A stretch of DNA of 64,000 nucleotides from Drouetiella hepatica Uher 2000/2452 (GTDB taxonomy: Bacteria; Cyanobacteriota; Cyanobacteriia; Elainellales; Elainellaceae): NCBI GenBank assembly GCA_019359505.1, contig JAHHHD010000010.1, positions 106,043-170,042 on the forward strand, given 5' to 3'. Positions 18,177 through 26,984 of this stretch are shown piece by piece (position 1 is the first letter of the stretch; the number at the start of each line of letters is the position of its first letter). Below the pieces are notes generated by a model. The model was given only the letters and a program-made list of their open reading frames with translations, was not told the DNA's origin and made no database searches. Position numbers and translations under genes: made by a program.

Positions 18177-19466
18177 GTGAAAAAAGTCTTAGCCATTATT
18201 CTAGGCGGCGGTGCTGGCACTCGGCTGTACCCGTTGACCAAACTGCGCGCAAAACCTGCTGTGCCTTTGGCAGGAAAGTATCGGTTAATCGACATTCCAG
18301 TGAGCAACTGTATCAACTCAGAGATTTACAAAATCTATGTGTTGACCCAATTTAATTCTGCCTCGCTCAATCGCCATTTGACGCGTACCTACAGCTTTTC
18401 AGGATTTAGCGAAGGATTTGTAGAAGTATTGGCGGCTCAGCAGACTCCCGAAAACCCCAACTGGTTTCAGGGAACTGCCGATGCTGTTCGTCAGTATATG
18501 TGGCTGTTCCAAGAGTGGAAAGCGACAGAATATCTGATTTTGTCAGGCGATCATCTCTATCGCATGGATTACGCTCAATTTATCGATCGCCACCGTGAAA
18601 CCAACGCAGATATCACCATTTCTGTGTTGCCCATGGATGACAAGCGAGCCTCAGACTTCGGTTTGATGAAGATGGATAATACGGGGCGCATCGTAGATTT
18701 CAGCGAGAAGCCCAAGGGCGACGCTCTGAAACTGATGCAGGTAGATACCACTCACCTAGGGCTTACGCCTGAACAGGCTCAGCTCAATCCCTACATTGCC
18801 TCCATGGGCATTTATGTCTTTAAGGCAGAAGTGCTGCTAGATTTGCTGAAGCAATATCCTGAACAAACAGATTTCGGCAAAGAAATCATTCCTCCTGCGG
18901 CGGCAACTCATAACATTCAGGCATTTCTGTTTGATGGCTACTGGGAAGACATTGGAACGATCGAAGCTTTCTACGACGCAAATTTGGCGCTAACTCAGCA
19001 GCCTCAGCCCGCTTTTAGCTTTTATGACGACAATGCGCCGATTTATACCAGAGGACGATCGCTGCCGCCGACAAAGATGCAAAACTGCACGGTGACAGAT
19101 GCCATGATTGGCGATGGCTGCATTCTCAAGAACTGCCAGATTCATCACTCTGTGTTGGGCATTCGTACGCGGATTGACGCAGGTTGCACTATTCAGGACA
19201 CGCTAATTATGGGCGCTGACTTTTATCAGCCCGTCCATGAACGACAGGCAGACCTCGATCGGGGTACTATCCCGGTTGGCATTGGGGAAAACACTACCAT
19301 CCGCCGCGCCATCATCGACAAAAATGCTCGGATTGGTCGAGATGTGCAAATCATCAACAAAGACCACGTTGAGGAAGCCCAGCGTGAAGAGCTAGGCTTT
19401 CACATCCGCAGCGGCATTGTGGTAACGCTGAAAAACGCTATCCTCCCTGATGGCATGGTGATTTAG
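18177..19466 (+). CDS. glgC: Glucose-1-phosphate adenylyltransferase (ADP-glucose pyrophosphorylase)
   Basis: 429 aa, the usual cyanobacterial length, starting at GTG 18177 after an AAGAGG site. It converts glucose-1-phosphate and ATP to ADP-glucose, the committed step of glycogen synthesis, and is activated by 3-phosphoglycerate in cyanobacteria. The nucleotide loop GGGAGTRL (10-17), [26 protein letters not shown], the sugar-binding FSEKPKG and the C-terminal left-handed beta-helix repeats are present. The C-terminal allosteric lysine region ([14 protein letters not shown]) is intact. Transcribed alone. Confidence 0.97.
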   Translation: MKKVLAIILGGGAGTRLYPLTKLRAKPAVPLAGKYRLIDIPVSNCINSEIYKIYVLTQFNSASLNRHLTRTYSFSGFSEGFVEVLAAQQTPENPNWFQGTADAVRQYMWLFQEWKATEYLILSGDHLYRMDYAQFIDRHRETNADITISVLPMDDKRASDFGLMKMDNTGRIVDFSEKPKGDALKLMQVDTTHLGLTPEQAQLNPYIASMGIYVFKAEVLLDLLKQYPEQTDFGKEIIPPAAATHNIQAFLFDGYWEDIGTIEAFYDANLALTQQPQPAFSFYDDNAPIYTRGRSLPPTKMQNCTVTDAMIGDGCILKNCQIHHSVLGIRTRIDAGCTIQDTLIMGADFYQPVHERQADLDRGTIPVGIGENTTIRRAIIDKNARIGRDVQIINKDHVEEAQREELGFHIRSGIVVTLKNAILPDGMVI

Positions 19467-19538
19467 GCACGCGATACTGAGCAAGATCGGCGCAAACTTC
19501 AGGCACCCTCTGCTTTTTGCCCAGCGAAGGTTGCTCAC

Positions 19539-20048
19539 GTGAAGAGAGTTACTGTCCCCCATCTGTTTTTTCTCATTGGCTTGCCAGGAAGCGGCAAGTC
19601 ATTTTTGGCGAAAAGACTTCTGCACGATCACCCTGAGCGATCGCTGGTTTCCACGGACGCCATCCGCGCCCAGCTGTTTGGTGATGAAGCCATTCAAGGC
19701 TCCTGGCCGTTAATTCAGCAAGAGATCCAGGTTCAGCTTCGGCAGGCAATAGGGCAGATCCGAGAAGATGCCGCAGGACACCCGACAGCCATCTACGATG
19801 CCACCAACGCCCGCCGCAAAAATCGTCGAGAGGCGATCGCGCAAATGCGGGCGATCGGCTTTCGGCAGATTACGGGCATCTGGCTTGATACGCCTTTACC
19901 CATCTGCCTAGGGCGCAATCGCCAGCGCGATCGCCAGGTGCCAGAATCGGTCATTCTACGCATGGATCGTCAGTTGAGAGGCGCACCTCCCAGCCTCAGC
20001 GACGGATTCGATCGTTTGACGGTGTTGTCTAAGCTCGTCCAGATCTAG
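19539..20048 (+). CDS. P-loop AAA_33/polynucleotide kinase-like ATPase
   Basis: 169 aa with Walker A GLPGSGKS (14-21), a STDAIRAQLFGD lid-type motif, YDATNARRKNRR and a late LGRNRQRDRQVP segment. This order is typical of small kinase-like proteins of the AAA_33 / T4 polynucleotide kinase type. The substrate cannot be told from sequence. GTG start at 19539, 72 bp after glgC, so read-through from glgC is possible. Confidence 0.75.
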   Translation: MKRVTVPHLFFLIGLPGSGKSFLAKRLLHDHPERSLVSTDAIRAQLFGDEAIQGSWPLIQQEIQVQLRQAIGQIREDAAGHPTAIYDATNARRKNRREAIAQMRAIGFRQITGIWLDTPLPICLGRNRQRDRQVPESVILRMDRQLRGAPPSLSDGFDRLTVLSKLVQI

Positions 20049-20129
20049 GCAATGTTGGGTCAATTTGCGCTATCTTATATTTTGCTTTCCAGACCCGCTG
20101 CTTATTTTTGAGGTAGTGCCTACAGTGTC

Positions 20130-20228
20130 ATACCAATTTAAGACCCAAACAGGGCAGATGATTTTCGAGAGCCGCGCGGAGCGCGGCTCTCGAAAATCAT
20201 CTGCCCTGTTTGGGTCTTAAATTGGTAT
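20130..20228. repeat. Perfect 99-bp palindrome (element B)
   Basis: Two 48-bp arms match perfectly around a GGA centre. The ends read ATACCAATTTAAGACCC, and the apex is GAGAGCCGCGC / GCGCGGCTCTC. The ATACCAATTT terminus is shared with element C. No coding capacity. It lies in the 300-bp gap before the DnaJ-type gene. Confidence 0.95.
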
Positions 20229-20376
20229 CACTTCTTCAAAAAACAAATAGCCGAGCAAAACGCGACTGAGTACGGGAATTTCTCTATGTCTTTGCCTTCA
20301 ACCGAACCCCATCTTAAGGGAACTCTTGGTAGCGTAGAGGCAAAGACTATGCAAACTGTTATAGGAATTTAGGTTG

Positions 20377-21348
20377 ATGGCTGCGACCGATTTCAAAGAC
20401 TACTATGCCACCTTGGGCGTGACTAAAGCGGCAAGTGCGGACGATATTAAGCAGGCGTACCGCAAGCTAGCGCGCAAATATCATCCCGACGTTAATCCGG
20501 ATGACAAGTCGGCAGAGGCGAAGTTTAAAGAAGTCACTGAAGCTTACGAAGTCTTGTCAGATACAGACAAGCGCAAGAAATATGACCAGTTTGGTCAGTA
20601 TTGGAAACAGGCAGGCAGCTATCCACCTGGCTCTCCCGGAAGCGCTGATTTTGGCGGCTTTGACTTTAGTCAATACGGCAACTTCGATGAATTTATCAAT
20701 GAGTTGCTAGGTCGCTTTAACAGCACCACTCCTGGAGGTTCACGCGGCTACAGCTACCGTCCTAATTCCAGCGCGGGCTACGGGGGTGCGGGTGGCTTTG
20801 GCGATCCTGCGGCAGTTGGACAGGATTTAGAGTCTATCCTGTCACTGACGCTGTCTGAAGCGTTTCGTGGGGTGCAAAAGCGGTTGAATTTGGGGAGCGA
20901 GACGATTACCGTCAAAATTCCGGCGGGCGCGAAACCCGGAAGCCGTGTTCGAGTGAAGGGCAAAGGACAGCCCAATGCTTATGGACAACGGGGCGATCTG
21001 TATCTAGTGGTAGAGGTTCAGCCTCATGCCTTCTTTCAAATTGACGGAGACAATCTGCTTTGCGAATTGCCGATCGCCCCAGATGAGGCAGTTTTAGGGG
21101 CATCTGTTGAGGTTCCAACGCCTGATGGTACGGTGACGATGAATATCCCGGCTGGGATTCGCACTGGGCAGACCCTGCGCTTGCGGGGCAAAGGATGGGT
21201 TAGTTCCAAGGGCAGAGGCGATCAGTTGGTGCGAGTGGCGATCGTGCCTCCCGCCAACCCTAGCGAGCTTGAGCGCGAATACTACGAAAAAATCCGGGCA
21301 AACCGTAGCTCAGACCCTCGTAGCCATTTGCAGCAAATCAAACTATAG
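20377..21348 (+). CDS. J-domain co-chaperone (type II DnaJ / CbpA-like)
   Basis: 323 aa from ATG 20377 (a TTG one codon earlier is less likely). The J domain (about 7-70) carries HPD at 36-38. A Gly/Phe/Ser-rich linker (about 75-145) follows, then two C-terminal beta domains ([39 protein letters not shown]). The CxxCxGxG zinc-finger repeats of type I DnaJ are absent, so this is a class B protein. It stimulates DnaK ATPase and delivers clients. Monocistronic. Confidence 0.93.
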   Translation: MAATDFKDYYATLGVTKAASADDIKQAYRKLARKYHPDVNPDDKSAEAKFKEVTEAYEVLSDTDKRKKYDQFGQYWKQAGSYPPGSPGSADFGGFDFSQYGNFDEFINELLGRFNSTTPGGSRGYSYRPNSSAGYGGAGGFGDPAAVGQDLESILSLTLSEAFRGVQKRLNLGSETITVKIPAGAKPGSRVRVKGKGQPNAYGQRGDLYLVVEVQPHAFFQIDGDNLLCELPIAPDEAVLGASVEVPTPDGTVTMNIPAGIRTGQTLRLRGKGWVSSKGRGDQLVRVAIVPPANPSELEREYYEKIRANRSSDPRSHLQQIKL

Positions 21349-21457
21349 CCTCGCCTCAGAGACAGTGGCTTGACCGCTCATTTTGAGGGAATCGCGAACC
21401 TTTCAAAACATGAGCCGTCTAGAACATTGGCTCGAATAGCAAGGAGCAGTTTTACGC

Positions 21458-22771
21458 TTGGCTAAAAGCAATAGTTTTAAGAATAGCGTTCCCCATGCAG
21501 CAAAGCTAGGGTTCTTCACAGCAGTTCTCGCCCTGCTTGGCGGTTTGGGAGCATGTCAGCGATCGCCCTCACCCAATCCAGCTATTACTAACCCTCCTCC
21601 AGGGCTAAAGCTGGGGGTGTTAGTGCCCACAACGGGCGCTCTGGGAGCAGCGAGCCAGTCTAGCTTAGAGGTGCTGCCGTTGATTGCTAGCACGGTTAAC
21701 GCCTGTGGAGGAGTCAACAATGCTCCCGTAAGCTTGGTTGTTGAGGAAGACCCGTTGAACCCCAAGGCAGAAGCGGGGCTGATCAAAAAGCTGGCAACCG
21801 AAGACCAAGTCGATGCTGTAATTAGTGTTTTGGGTACTGAAGCCTCTACAATGGCGGTGCTGGAGACGCTCGTGCCCTACAAGATTCCGCTAATCTCTTC
21901 TACTAATACGGCTTCAGCGTTTACAGAGCGATCGCAAAAAGGCGACCTCCAAGGGCTTTGGAGTAGAACGGTTCCGACCGATACCCAGCAGGCGATCGCC
22001 CTGGCTAAGCTAGCGAAAAATAGAGGCTTCAGAACGGCTTCTACTGTCGTAGTCAACAACAGCGGCGGCATTCGGTTTGAAAAAGCCTTCATTGCTGCGT
22101 TTGAGAAATTAGGCGGCACTGTTCTCAATAAATCCAACCCTACACGCTATGACCCTCAGGGCGCTAGTTTCGATAATGATGCCCTTTCAGCTTTCCGTCC
22201 TAATGATGAAACGCCTGACGCAGTGATAGCTGATCTGAATCCGGACACAGGTAACCTGCTACTACAATCTGCCGAAGCGCAAGGTTTAGTGACAGGAGTG
22301 CAGCTGCTATTGAGCGATCGCATTCGTAACCCCACCAGCCTCAGCTTGACTGGCACCAAACTGGTTTTGCCTGAAGGTGCGATCGGCATAGCGACCCACC
22401 CTAGAGGAGGTTCAGACAGCAGTTTCCTGAAAAATTGGCAACAGAGCCAGGATTCCCCTCCAGGTCTTTATGCGTCTCAAACCTGGGATGCCGCAGCTCT
22501 ACTAATGCTGGCAGCAGAAGCAGCGAAATCGAATCAGGCAATAGCAATTAGCAACAAGCTCCAGGAAGTAGCAAATGCTCCAGGAGTAGAAGTAACAGAT
22601 ATTTGCGAAGCTTTGCAGAGCTTACGAGAGGGCAAAGAGATTAACTATCAGGGAGCAAGTGGCGAAGTTGATCTAGATGAGAATGGTGATGTCAGCAGCC
22701 TTTATCAGGTTTGGACGGTAGATATGCAGGGCAAGATTCGAGACATTGGGCAGGTTGAGCCAAGCCCGTAA
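21458..22771 (+). CDS. ABC transporter substrate-binding lipoprotein (branched-chain amino acid type)
   Basis: 437 aa starting at TTG 21458 after an AAGGAG site. The signal peptide ends in a lipobox (LGGLGAC), followed by the receptor-type periplasmic fold: KLGVLVPTTGALGAA, VISVLGTEASTMAVLE, PLISSTNTASAF, SRTVPTDTQQAIALA. It resembles LivJ/UrtA-like Peripla_BP_6 proteins. No permease or ATPase gene adjoins, so it may serve a distant transporter or act as a sensor domain. Ligand not predictable. Confidence 0.85.
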   Translation: MAKSNSFKNSVPHAAKLGFFTAVLALLGGLGACQRSPSPNPAITNPPPGLKLGVLVPTTGALGAASQSSLEVLPLIASTVNACGGVNNAPVSLVVEEDPLNPKAEAGLIKKLATEDQVDAVISVLGTEASTMAVLETLVPYKIPLISSTNTASAFTERSQKGDLQGLWSRTVPTDTQQAIALAKLAKNRGFRTASTVVVNNSGGIRFEKAFIAAFEKLGGTVLNKSNPTRYDPQGASFDNDALSAFRPNDETPDAVIADLNPDTGNLLLQSAEAQGLVTGVQLLLSDRIRNPTSLSLTGTKLVLPEGAIGIATHPRGGSDSSFLKNWQQSQDSPPGLYASQTWDAAALLMLAAEAAKSNQAIAISNKLQEVANAPGVEVTDICEALQSLREGKEINYQGASGEVDLDENGDVSSLYQVWTVDMQGKIRDIGQVEPSP

Positions 22772-22930
22772 TGAGGAATCTTGAGCACTGCTGATTTCAT
22801 GTCTTCTGAGGCTTTGTTCCGTGGCGTTCGGTCATGGACAAGATGTAACCATTACATAGGCTCAGAGCTTAAATACGATCGCCATATTAAATTTCTTGTA
22901 CATTAAGGTCAGAGTCTATTTATTCCCTAC

Positions 22931-23383
22931 ATGGCATTCTCACTTTTCGACACTTCTACGCAGCCTATGATTCTAGGCTTCGATCCAGGTCGGCAAAAGT
23001 GCGGATTGGCTGTTATGGGAGTTGATCGCAATCTTTACTACCACGAAGTTATTGCAGCTCATGAAGCGATCGCCACGATTCAATCGCTGCGTCAAAAATT
23101 TCCAATTTCTACCCTCGTTGTTGGCGATCAAACTAGCGCCAAAGAATGGAAGCAAAAGCTGAGCAGTGATTTACCTCAGCCGCCGCGCATTATTTTGGTT
23201 GATGAGCGGCACAGCACACTAGAGGCACGCGATCGCTACTGGCAGATGTATCCTCCTAAAGGTCTATCCCGCCTTATCCCAGAGGGAATGAGAGGAATAC
23301 CTCGCCCGATCGACGACATTGTGGCAATTCTACTAATCGAGCGCTATCTCGGACAGCTCACCCGCGAAATGCAGTACGAGTAG
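22931..23383 (+). CDS. YqgF/RuvX-like RNase H-fold protein
   Basis: 150 aa. The opening ILGFDPGRQKCGLAVM is the first strand and metal-binding Asp of the RuvC-like YqgF fold. TLVVGDQTSAKEWKQ, LVDERHSTLEAR and RPIDDIVAILLIERYL supply the later conserved acids. YqgF proteins process pre-16S rRNA ends or act on nucleic acid structures. The sequence is more divergent than a standard RuvX, so it may be a second cyanobacterial paralogue. Start ATG 22931. Confidence 0.8.
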   Translation: MAFSLFDTSTQPMILGFDPGRQKCGLAVMGVDRNLYYHEVIAAHEAIATIQSLRQKFPISTLVVGDQTSAKEWKQKLSSDLPQPPRIILVDERHSTLEARDRYWQMYPPKGLSRLIPEGMRGIPRPIDDIVAILLIERYLGQLTREMQYE

Positions 23384-23393
23384 CAGGCTGATT

Positions 23394-23443
23394 GTGAATT
23401 AGCCCAGCTTGTGAATTAGCCCAGCTTGTAAATTAGCCCAATG
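23394..23443. repeat. 17-bp tandem repeat, 2.8 copies
   Basis: Units GTGAATTAGCCCAGCTT, the same again, then a diverged GTAAATTAGCCCA, immediately after the YqgF-like gene. Confidence 0.85.
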
Positions 23444-23499
23444 ATGATTATTTAGAAGCTACACTCTGCACGACTTCTAAACCATAATTGGACTTAATC

Positions 23500-23537
23500 A
23501 CAGATGCGGAGTGCTATGACAGATGCGGAGTGCTATG
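23500..23537. repeat. 19-bp direct tandem duplication
   Basis: Two identical ACAGATGCGGAGTGCTATG units head to tail. No gene seen here. Confidence 0.85.
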
Positions 23538-23587
23538 GCTGCATTCACCTGGGTTCAGTAGATCGCAAAGTCTTCCTATTTTTCCTA

Positions 23588-23754
23588 AAAGCTAGATTCC
23601 AAAGGCGCTCCGCGCTTTTGGAATCCAGCTTTTAGGGTTTTGTGGCGCGCGCCACAAAACTCTAATTGGCGATCGACTGGGGTGAGGACAGTGACATTTA
23701 AGGTGGTACGCTCCGCGCCACCCTAAATGCCCTGGAAAAATTGGATACAGCCTT
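23588..23754. repeat. Cluster of three consecutive palindromes
   Basis: First palindrome, about 23588-23634: AAAGCTAGATTCCAAAGGCGC facing GCGCTTTTGGAATCCAGCTTT. Second, about 23634-23663: AGGGTTTTGTGGCGC facing GCGCCACAAAACTCT. Third, about 23666-23754: a degenerate family A element (GACATTTAAGGTGG facing CCACCCTAAATGCCC). All three have GCGC-type apices. No gene is seen between 23384 and 23804. Confidence 0.75.
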
Positions 23755-23804
23755 ATCAAAGCGTGAACACACAAACGCCATACAATCTAAAACCCAGAGC
23801 GATC

Positions 23805-24173
23805 TCAGCTCCCTGACCAGTAGAGGCAAACATTGCGGACATCAGAAGTCTGATGAGGATCGAGCGCGTTAATGGCAGCAGGTGTTAGATCCACAATAAA
23901 TCCTCCTGACCAGGGGCCGCGATCGTTGATTCGCACACTCACTTCCCTACCATTATCCTGATCGACGACAGTCACCCAGGAACCCATCGGTATCCAGGGA
24001 TGAGCCGCAGCCAACTCACCTGGGTCAAACGCTTCGCCATTGGCGGTTACAGAACCGCTATCGTAATAAGCTGCCGTACCGCATTCCGTTTGGGCTTTTG
24101 CAGGCTCAGCAATGCTTAGGCTAGCCATCGCAAGAGCCACTGAAAATTTCAGGGTTGATGAAGATATGTTCAT
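23805..24173 (-). CDS. RlpA-like double-psi beta-barrel protein (septal ring lytic transglycosylase family)
   Basis: 122 aa from ATG 24173. The longer frame to 24299 adds 42 residues without signal-peptide character, whereas the chosen start gives a clean signal peptide (LKFSVALAMASLSIAEPAKAQ). The mature part has the RlpA core: GTAAYYDSGSVTANGEAFD, HPWIPMGSWVTV, VSVRINDRGPW and FIVDLTPAAINAL. RlpA proteins bind or cut denuded peptidoglycan. The SPOR domain of E. coli RlpA is absent, as is common in cyanobacteria. Confidence 0.88.
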   Translation of the reverse strand: MNISSSTLKFSVALAMASLSIAEPAKAQTECGTAAYYDSGSVTANGEAFDPGELAAAHPWIPMGSWVTVVDQDNGREVSVRINDRGPWSGGFIVDLTPAAINALDPHQTSDVRNVCLYWSGS

Positions 24174-24699
24174 AAGTTGAGGCTTGAAGTAGCTAAACAG
24201 CAGGGGGCATTTCAACAGTTTTCGGTGGTAGATGCGCAACCCTTTGACTTCCCATTGCTGCTTAGACACAACTGAGCATGAAATTTCGAGCCTCGTCATG
24301 AACGTTGCTAGCGAATACCCCTGATTGAAATTGCTGTGGCTAGGGAAATGGGAAACTAAATTAGCCGAAAAGTGTCAGAAACTATTGATGCTAGATTTGT
24401 TGACGCTAGGTTCGGTCTTACTTCGTAAGATGGACTGAACGTAAGATGGACTGAACTCGAAGCGACTTCACCTCAAATACTGGCTCAAGCTAGAGCTTTT
24501 TCCGCTGTTTAGAGAAAGTAGCTCCCAAAACTTTATCCTCTGCTGAGATTTTTCCTTAATCGGGTCAAATTCACAGCCATTTGGCTGATTGATCGAGTAT
24601 GTTGGAAGGCTTCAGTATTTCGCTAATTTGCGTTCTTTTCGCCAAATTGAGCTGTTTAGTACAAAGCTATACTTTTCTGCCTGTTCCTCGCTTATTTCT
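24174..24699. other. 525-bp intergenic region with a 16-bp tandem duplication
   Basis: No gene supported. At 24425-24456 two identical GTAAGATGGACTGAAC units lie in tandem. The rest is AT-rich with no clear hairpin terminator. The region should contain the promoter of the RlpA-like gene. Confidence 0.6.
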
Positions 24700-24963
24700 C
24701 TAAATATCTGCCCGAATTGTGAAGCAATAATCGCCACCTGCCTCAAGCTGATAGTCACTTTGCTCTAAAAAGCGGCTCAAAGGCTCTTTAATCAACGCTC
24801 GACCCAAAGAAGGTTCTACAGAAAGCTGACCGTAGCGAAACTGCCATTGAAACTGCCATTCATACGCGCCTGCTCTCACCTCACCAGCGATCGCGCCTTG
24901 CTGCCAAGACTGGTAGGTAACTCGCACATGGGCAGTGGTTTGGGGCAAACGCTTAGGACTCAC
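24700..24963 (-). CDS. Small cyanobacterial protein, DUF3146-like
   Basis: 87 aa, GTG start at 24963. The pattern TTAHVRVTYQSWQQGAI, EVRAGAYEWQFQWQF, VEPSLGRALIKEPLSRFL and DYCFTIRADI matches my memory of DUF3146, a family limited to cyanobacteria. No function is known. It forms a small beta-rich soluble protein. Family assignment was not checked against a database. Confidence 0.72.
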   Translation of the reverse strand: MSPKRLPQTTAHVRVTYQSWQQGAIAGEVRAGAYEWQFQWQFRYGQLSVEPSLGRALIKEPLSRFLEQSDYQLEAGGDYCFTIRADI

Positions 24964-25069
24964 AAACTCTCGGCAAAAAACGACGACTTTACGTAGTTTA
25001 TATGTAGTTTATGGTCTGTAGCTTTCAGTTCCTTGTCTTCAGTCTAAAAGCTGACTTCCTAGAGCTGAT

Positions 25070-25378
25070 CTAGAGTTTTTTCAAAGGCGGCAATTTTGTG
25101 ACAGATTGAGCATCGGTTTCTAGAACCCATAGCACTAGACCCTTGGGAATGCGTGTTAATAGCACCGTGCTGCCGCGCTGAGCCATCAAAGTAGCTTTGT
25201 GACGGGCTACTTCTACCGTCGAAAAAAATTTGACATAGGCGTAATACTGCCCGTTGTAGCAAATGGCGCTTGTTGGCTCAGGTGTATCTGGCAGCATAAT
25301 ATGGCACCGCTTCACTGCTTTCTGCGTAAAGATAGGAATGGGCAAAGCAGAATTTTGCGAACTAGAATCGCTCAACAT
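25070..25378 (-). CDS. Hypothetical 102-aa protein
   Basis: ATG at 25378 follows a good GTAGGAGATC ribosome site, supporting this start over internal ATGs. The C-terminal two thirds (AICYNGQYYAYVKFFSTVEVARHKATLMAQRG, then LLTRIPKGLVLWVLE) look like a folded alpha/beta domain. No family recognised, no signal peptide or membrane segment. Confidence 0.65.
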   Translation of the reverse strand: MLSDSSSQNSALPIPIFTQKAVKRCHIMLPDTPEPTSAICYNGQYYAYVKFFSTVEVARHKATLMAQRGSTVLLTRIPKGLVLWVLETDAQSVTKLPPLKKL

Positions 25379-25592
25379 AACGATCTCCTACAGAAGCGTT
25401 TGGGCAACACCCTTTCAAGCCCATTATTCCCAGTTTTTAGATGAAGTGCGCTAAACCGACTCTTGAAGTTCGGTTCTGCTCACTTCAGACGGGTTCAATG
25501 AATTGTTACATTGAGCTTAATCGAATGGATAGTGCGTTTAACCAAGTGGGATTTCGCACTCAGCATCGTTATCTTAATGAGGTTTTCGATCT

Positions 25593-25934
25593 ATGAACGA
25601 CGCAACCGATCGCATCTCTGGGTTCTTTGGCGGCAGCGACACACCCAATACCCTGTGGCAGTACGTGCAGTCTATGAGTCCTGAAACGGCGGCTCAGCTC
25701 TCTAAGCCTGAGTCTGTAGAGGTGCTTCAGGTGATTGAACGAAATATTATTGGTATGTTAGGCGGATTGCCCTCTGAGCAGTTCGGAGTCACCATTACTA
25801 CCAGCCGTGAGAACTTGGGGCGGATGATGGCTTCGGCCATGATTAGCGGCTACTTTTTACGCAATGCTGAGCAGCGCTTGAGCTTTGAACAGTCAGTGCG
25901 ATCGCTAGAAATGGGTGCTGCTGATCCAGAATAG
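25593..25934 (+). CDS. DUF760 family protein
   Basis: 113 aa with the DUF760 pattern LWQYVQSMSPETAAQLSKPES, VLQVIERNIIGMLGGLPSE, FGVTITTSRENLGRMMASAMISGYFLRNAEQR. DUF760 proteins occur in cyanobacteria and plant plastids. Plant members have been linked to protein turnover in the chloroplast, but function here is unknown. ATG start, single gene. Confidence 0.85.
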   Translation: MNDATDRISGFFGGSDTPNTLWQYVQSMSPETAAQLSKPESVEVLQVIERNIIGMLGGLPSEQFGVTITTSRENLGRMMASAMISGYFLRNAEQRLSFEQSVRSLEMGAADPE

Positions 25935-26019
25935 AGTCTAGAGTGCTTGGGTACGCACAATGGCGCTTGCTAGTTGGAGGAGTCTAGTTGGAGGAGTTCA
26001 ATCCTCCAACGCTCCTGAA

Positions 26020-26745
26020 CTACAGCCCTAGAGAGAGCTGTTGAGGATTTGGTTCAATCTTTAACTTGCTGTCCACCTGAGAGGCAGGGAGCTTGGAGAG
26101 CTTATCGGCGTGACGCGTGGTTTCTGGCAAGCGATACCGAGTAGTACAGCCCATAACATAGGCGATCGCCGTTTCTAGGCTAACGCGATGCCCTGGGGAA
26201 ATGTACAGCGGATGAGTGCCGACACGGGTACGCAGAACTGCACCGATAGTTTCGCCCTTGTCCTGTAATGGCACCCAGGCAGATTTTTTATCGGGCACCT
26301 CCGGATGCTTGCCCACTAGCCGAGACTTGCCCACGCCGATCGCAGGTAGATCCGTTAGCCAGCCAATATGGCAAGCGATGCCAAACCGTCGCGGATGGGC
26401 GATTCCCATGCCGTCGCACAGCAGCAGATCGGGTGTAGTCTTTAGGTTCTCTAGGGCATCTAGAACGGCTGGAACTTCCCGGAAAGACAGCAGCCCTGGA
26501 ATGTAGGGAAACGTTGTCGGGCGACGGGCGATCGTCTGTTCCAACACTTGCAGTTCTGGAAAGCTCAGCACCACGACTGCCGATCGAGTAATCTCGCCCC
26601 CGTCTTCAAAGGCGACATCTACCCCGGCAACCTTTTGGACTTTTCCAAGTCGATCGGTCGTGACGATTTGGGTTCGCAAAGACTGCTGAAGGGCGATCGC
26701 GGCTTCGGCAGTCAGGTTCCAGTCGTGAGATCGAGGAATTTGCAT
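26020..26745 (-). CDS. nfi: Endonuclease V (deoxyinosine 3'-endonuclease)
   Basis: 241 aa from ATG 26745; a GTG at 26775 would add ten residues. It nicks DNA next to deoxyinosine to start repair of deaminated adenine. The catalytic acids are present in family motifs: D43 (GVDVAF), E90 (PYIPGLLSFRE) and D111 (DGMGIAHPRR), as are IGVGKSRL and SPGHRVSLETA. Stand-alone gene, with palindromic repeat A2 upstream. Confidence 0.93.
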   Translation of the reverse strand: MQIPRSHDWNLTAEAAIALQQSLRTQIVTTDRLGKVQKVAGVDVAFEDGGEITRSAVVVLSFPELQVLEQTIARRPTTFPYIPGLLSFREVPAVLDALENLKTTPDLLLCDGMGIAHPRRFGIACHIGWLTDLPAIGVGKSRLVGKHPEVPDKKSAWVPLQDKGETIGAVLRTRVGTHPLYISPGHRVSLETAIAYVMGCTTRYRLPETTRHADKLSKLPASQVDSKLKIEPNPQQLSLGL

Positions 26746-26886
26746 ATTCAAGGCGGAAGGCAATGATTCTTCCACATTACGTTATGCGCAAAAAATCTAA
26801 GTCCTTCTTAAGGGATTGCTGACCTCTTACGGATTAGGATTTTGAAATCAGATTGGGCAGGGACTGCGTCTCTGCCCAATCTGATT

Positions 26887-26976
26887 CATGGCTGTCGCCA
26901 GTTTGCTTAGGACATTTAAGGTGGAGCGCGCCCCACCCTAAATGTCCCTGTCCTAACCGCCAAGGCGATTGCCATA
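26887..26976. repeat. Family A palindromic element, copy A2
   Basis: Reverse orientation relative to A1: starts CATGGCTGTCGCCAGTTTGC and ends AAGGCGATTGCCATA, with the GGACATTTAAGGTGG hairpin in the middle (apex shortened). Lies between nfi and ugd. Confidence 0.85.
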
Positions 26977-26984
26977 CAAGCGGT

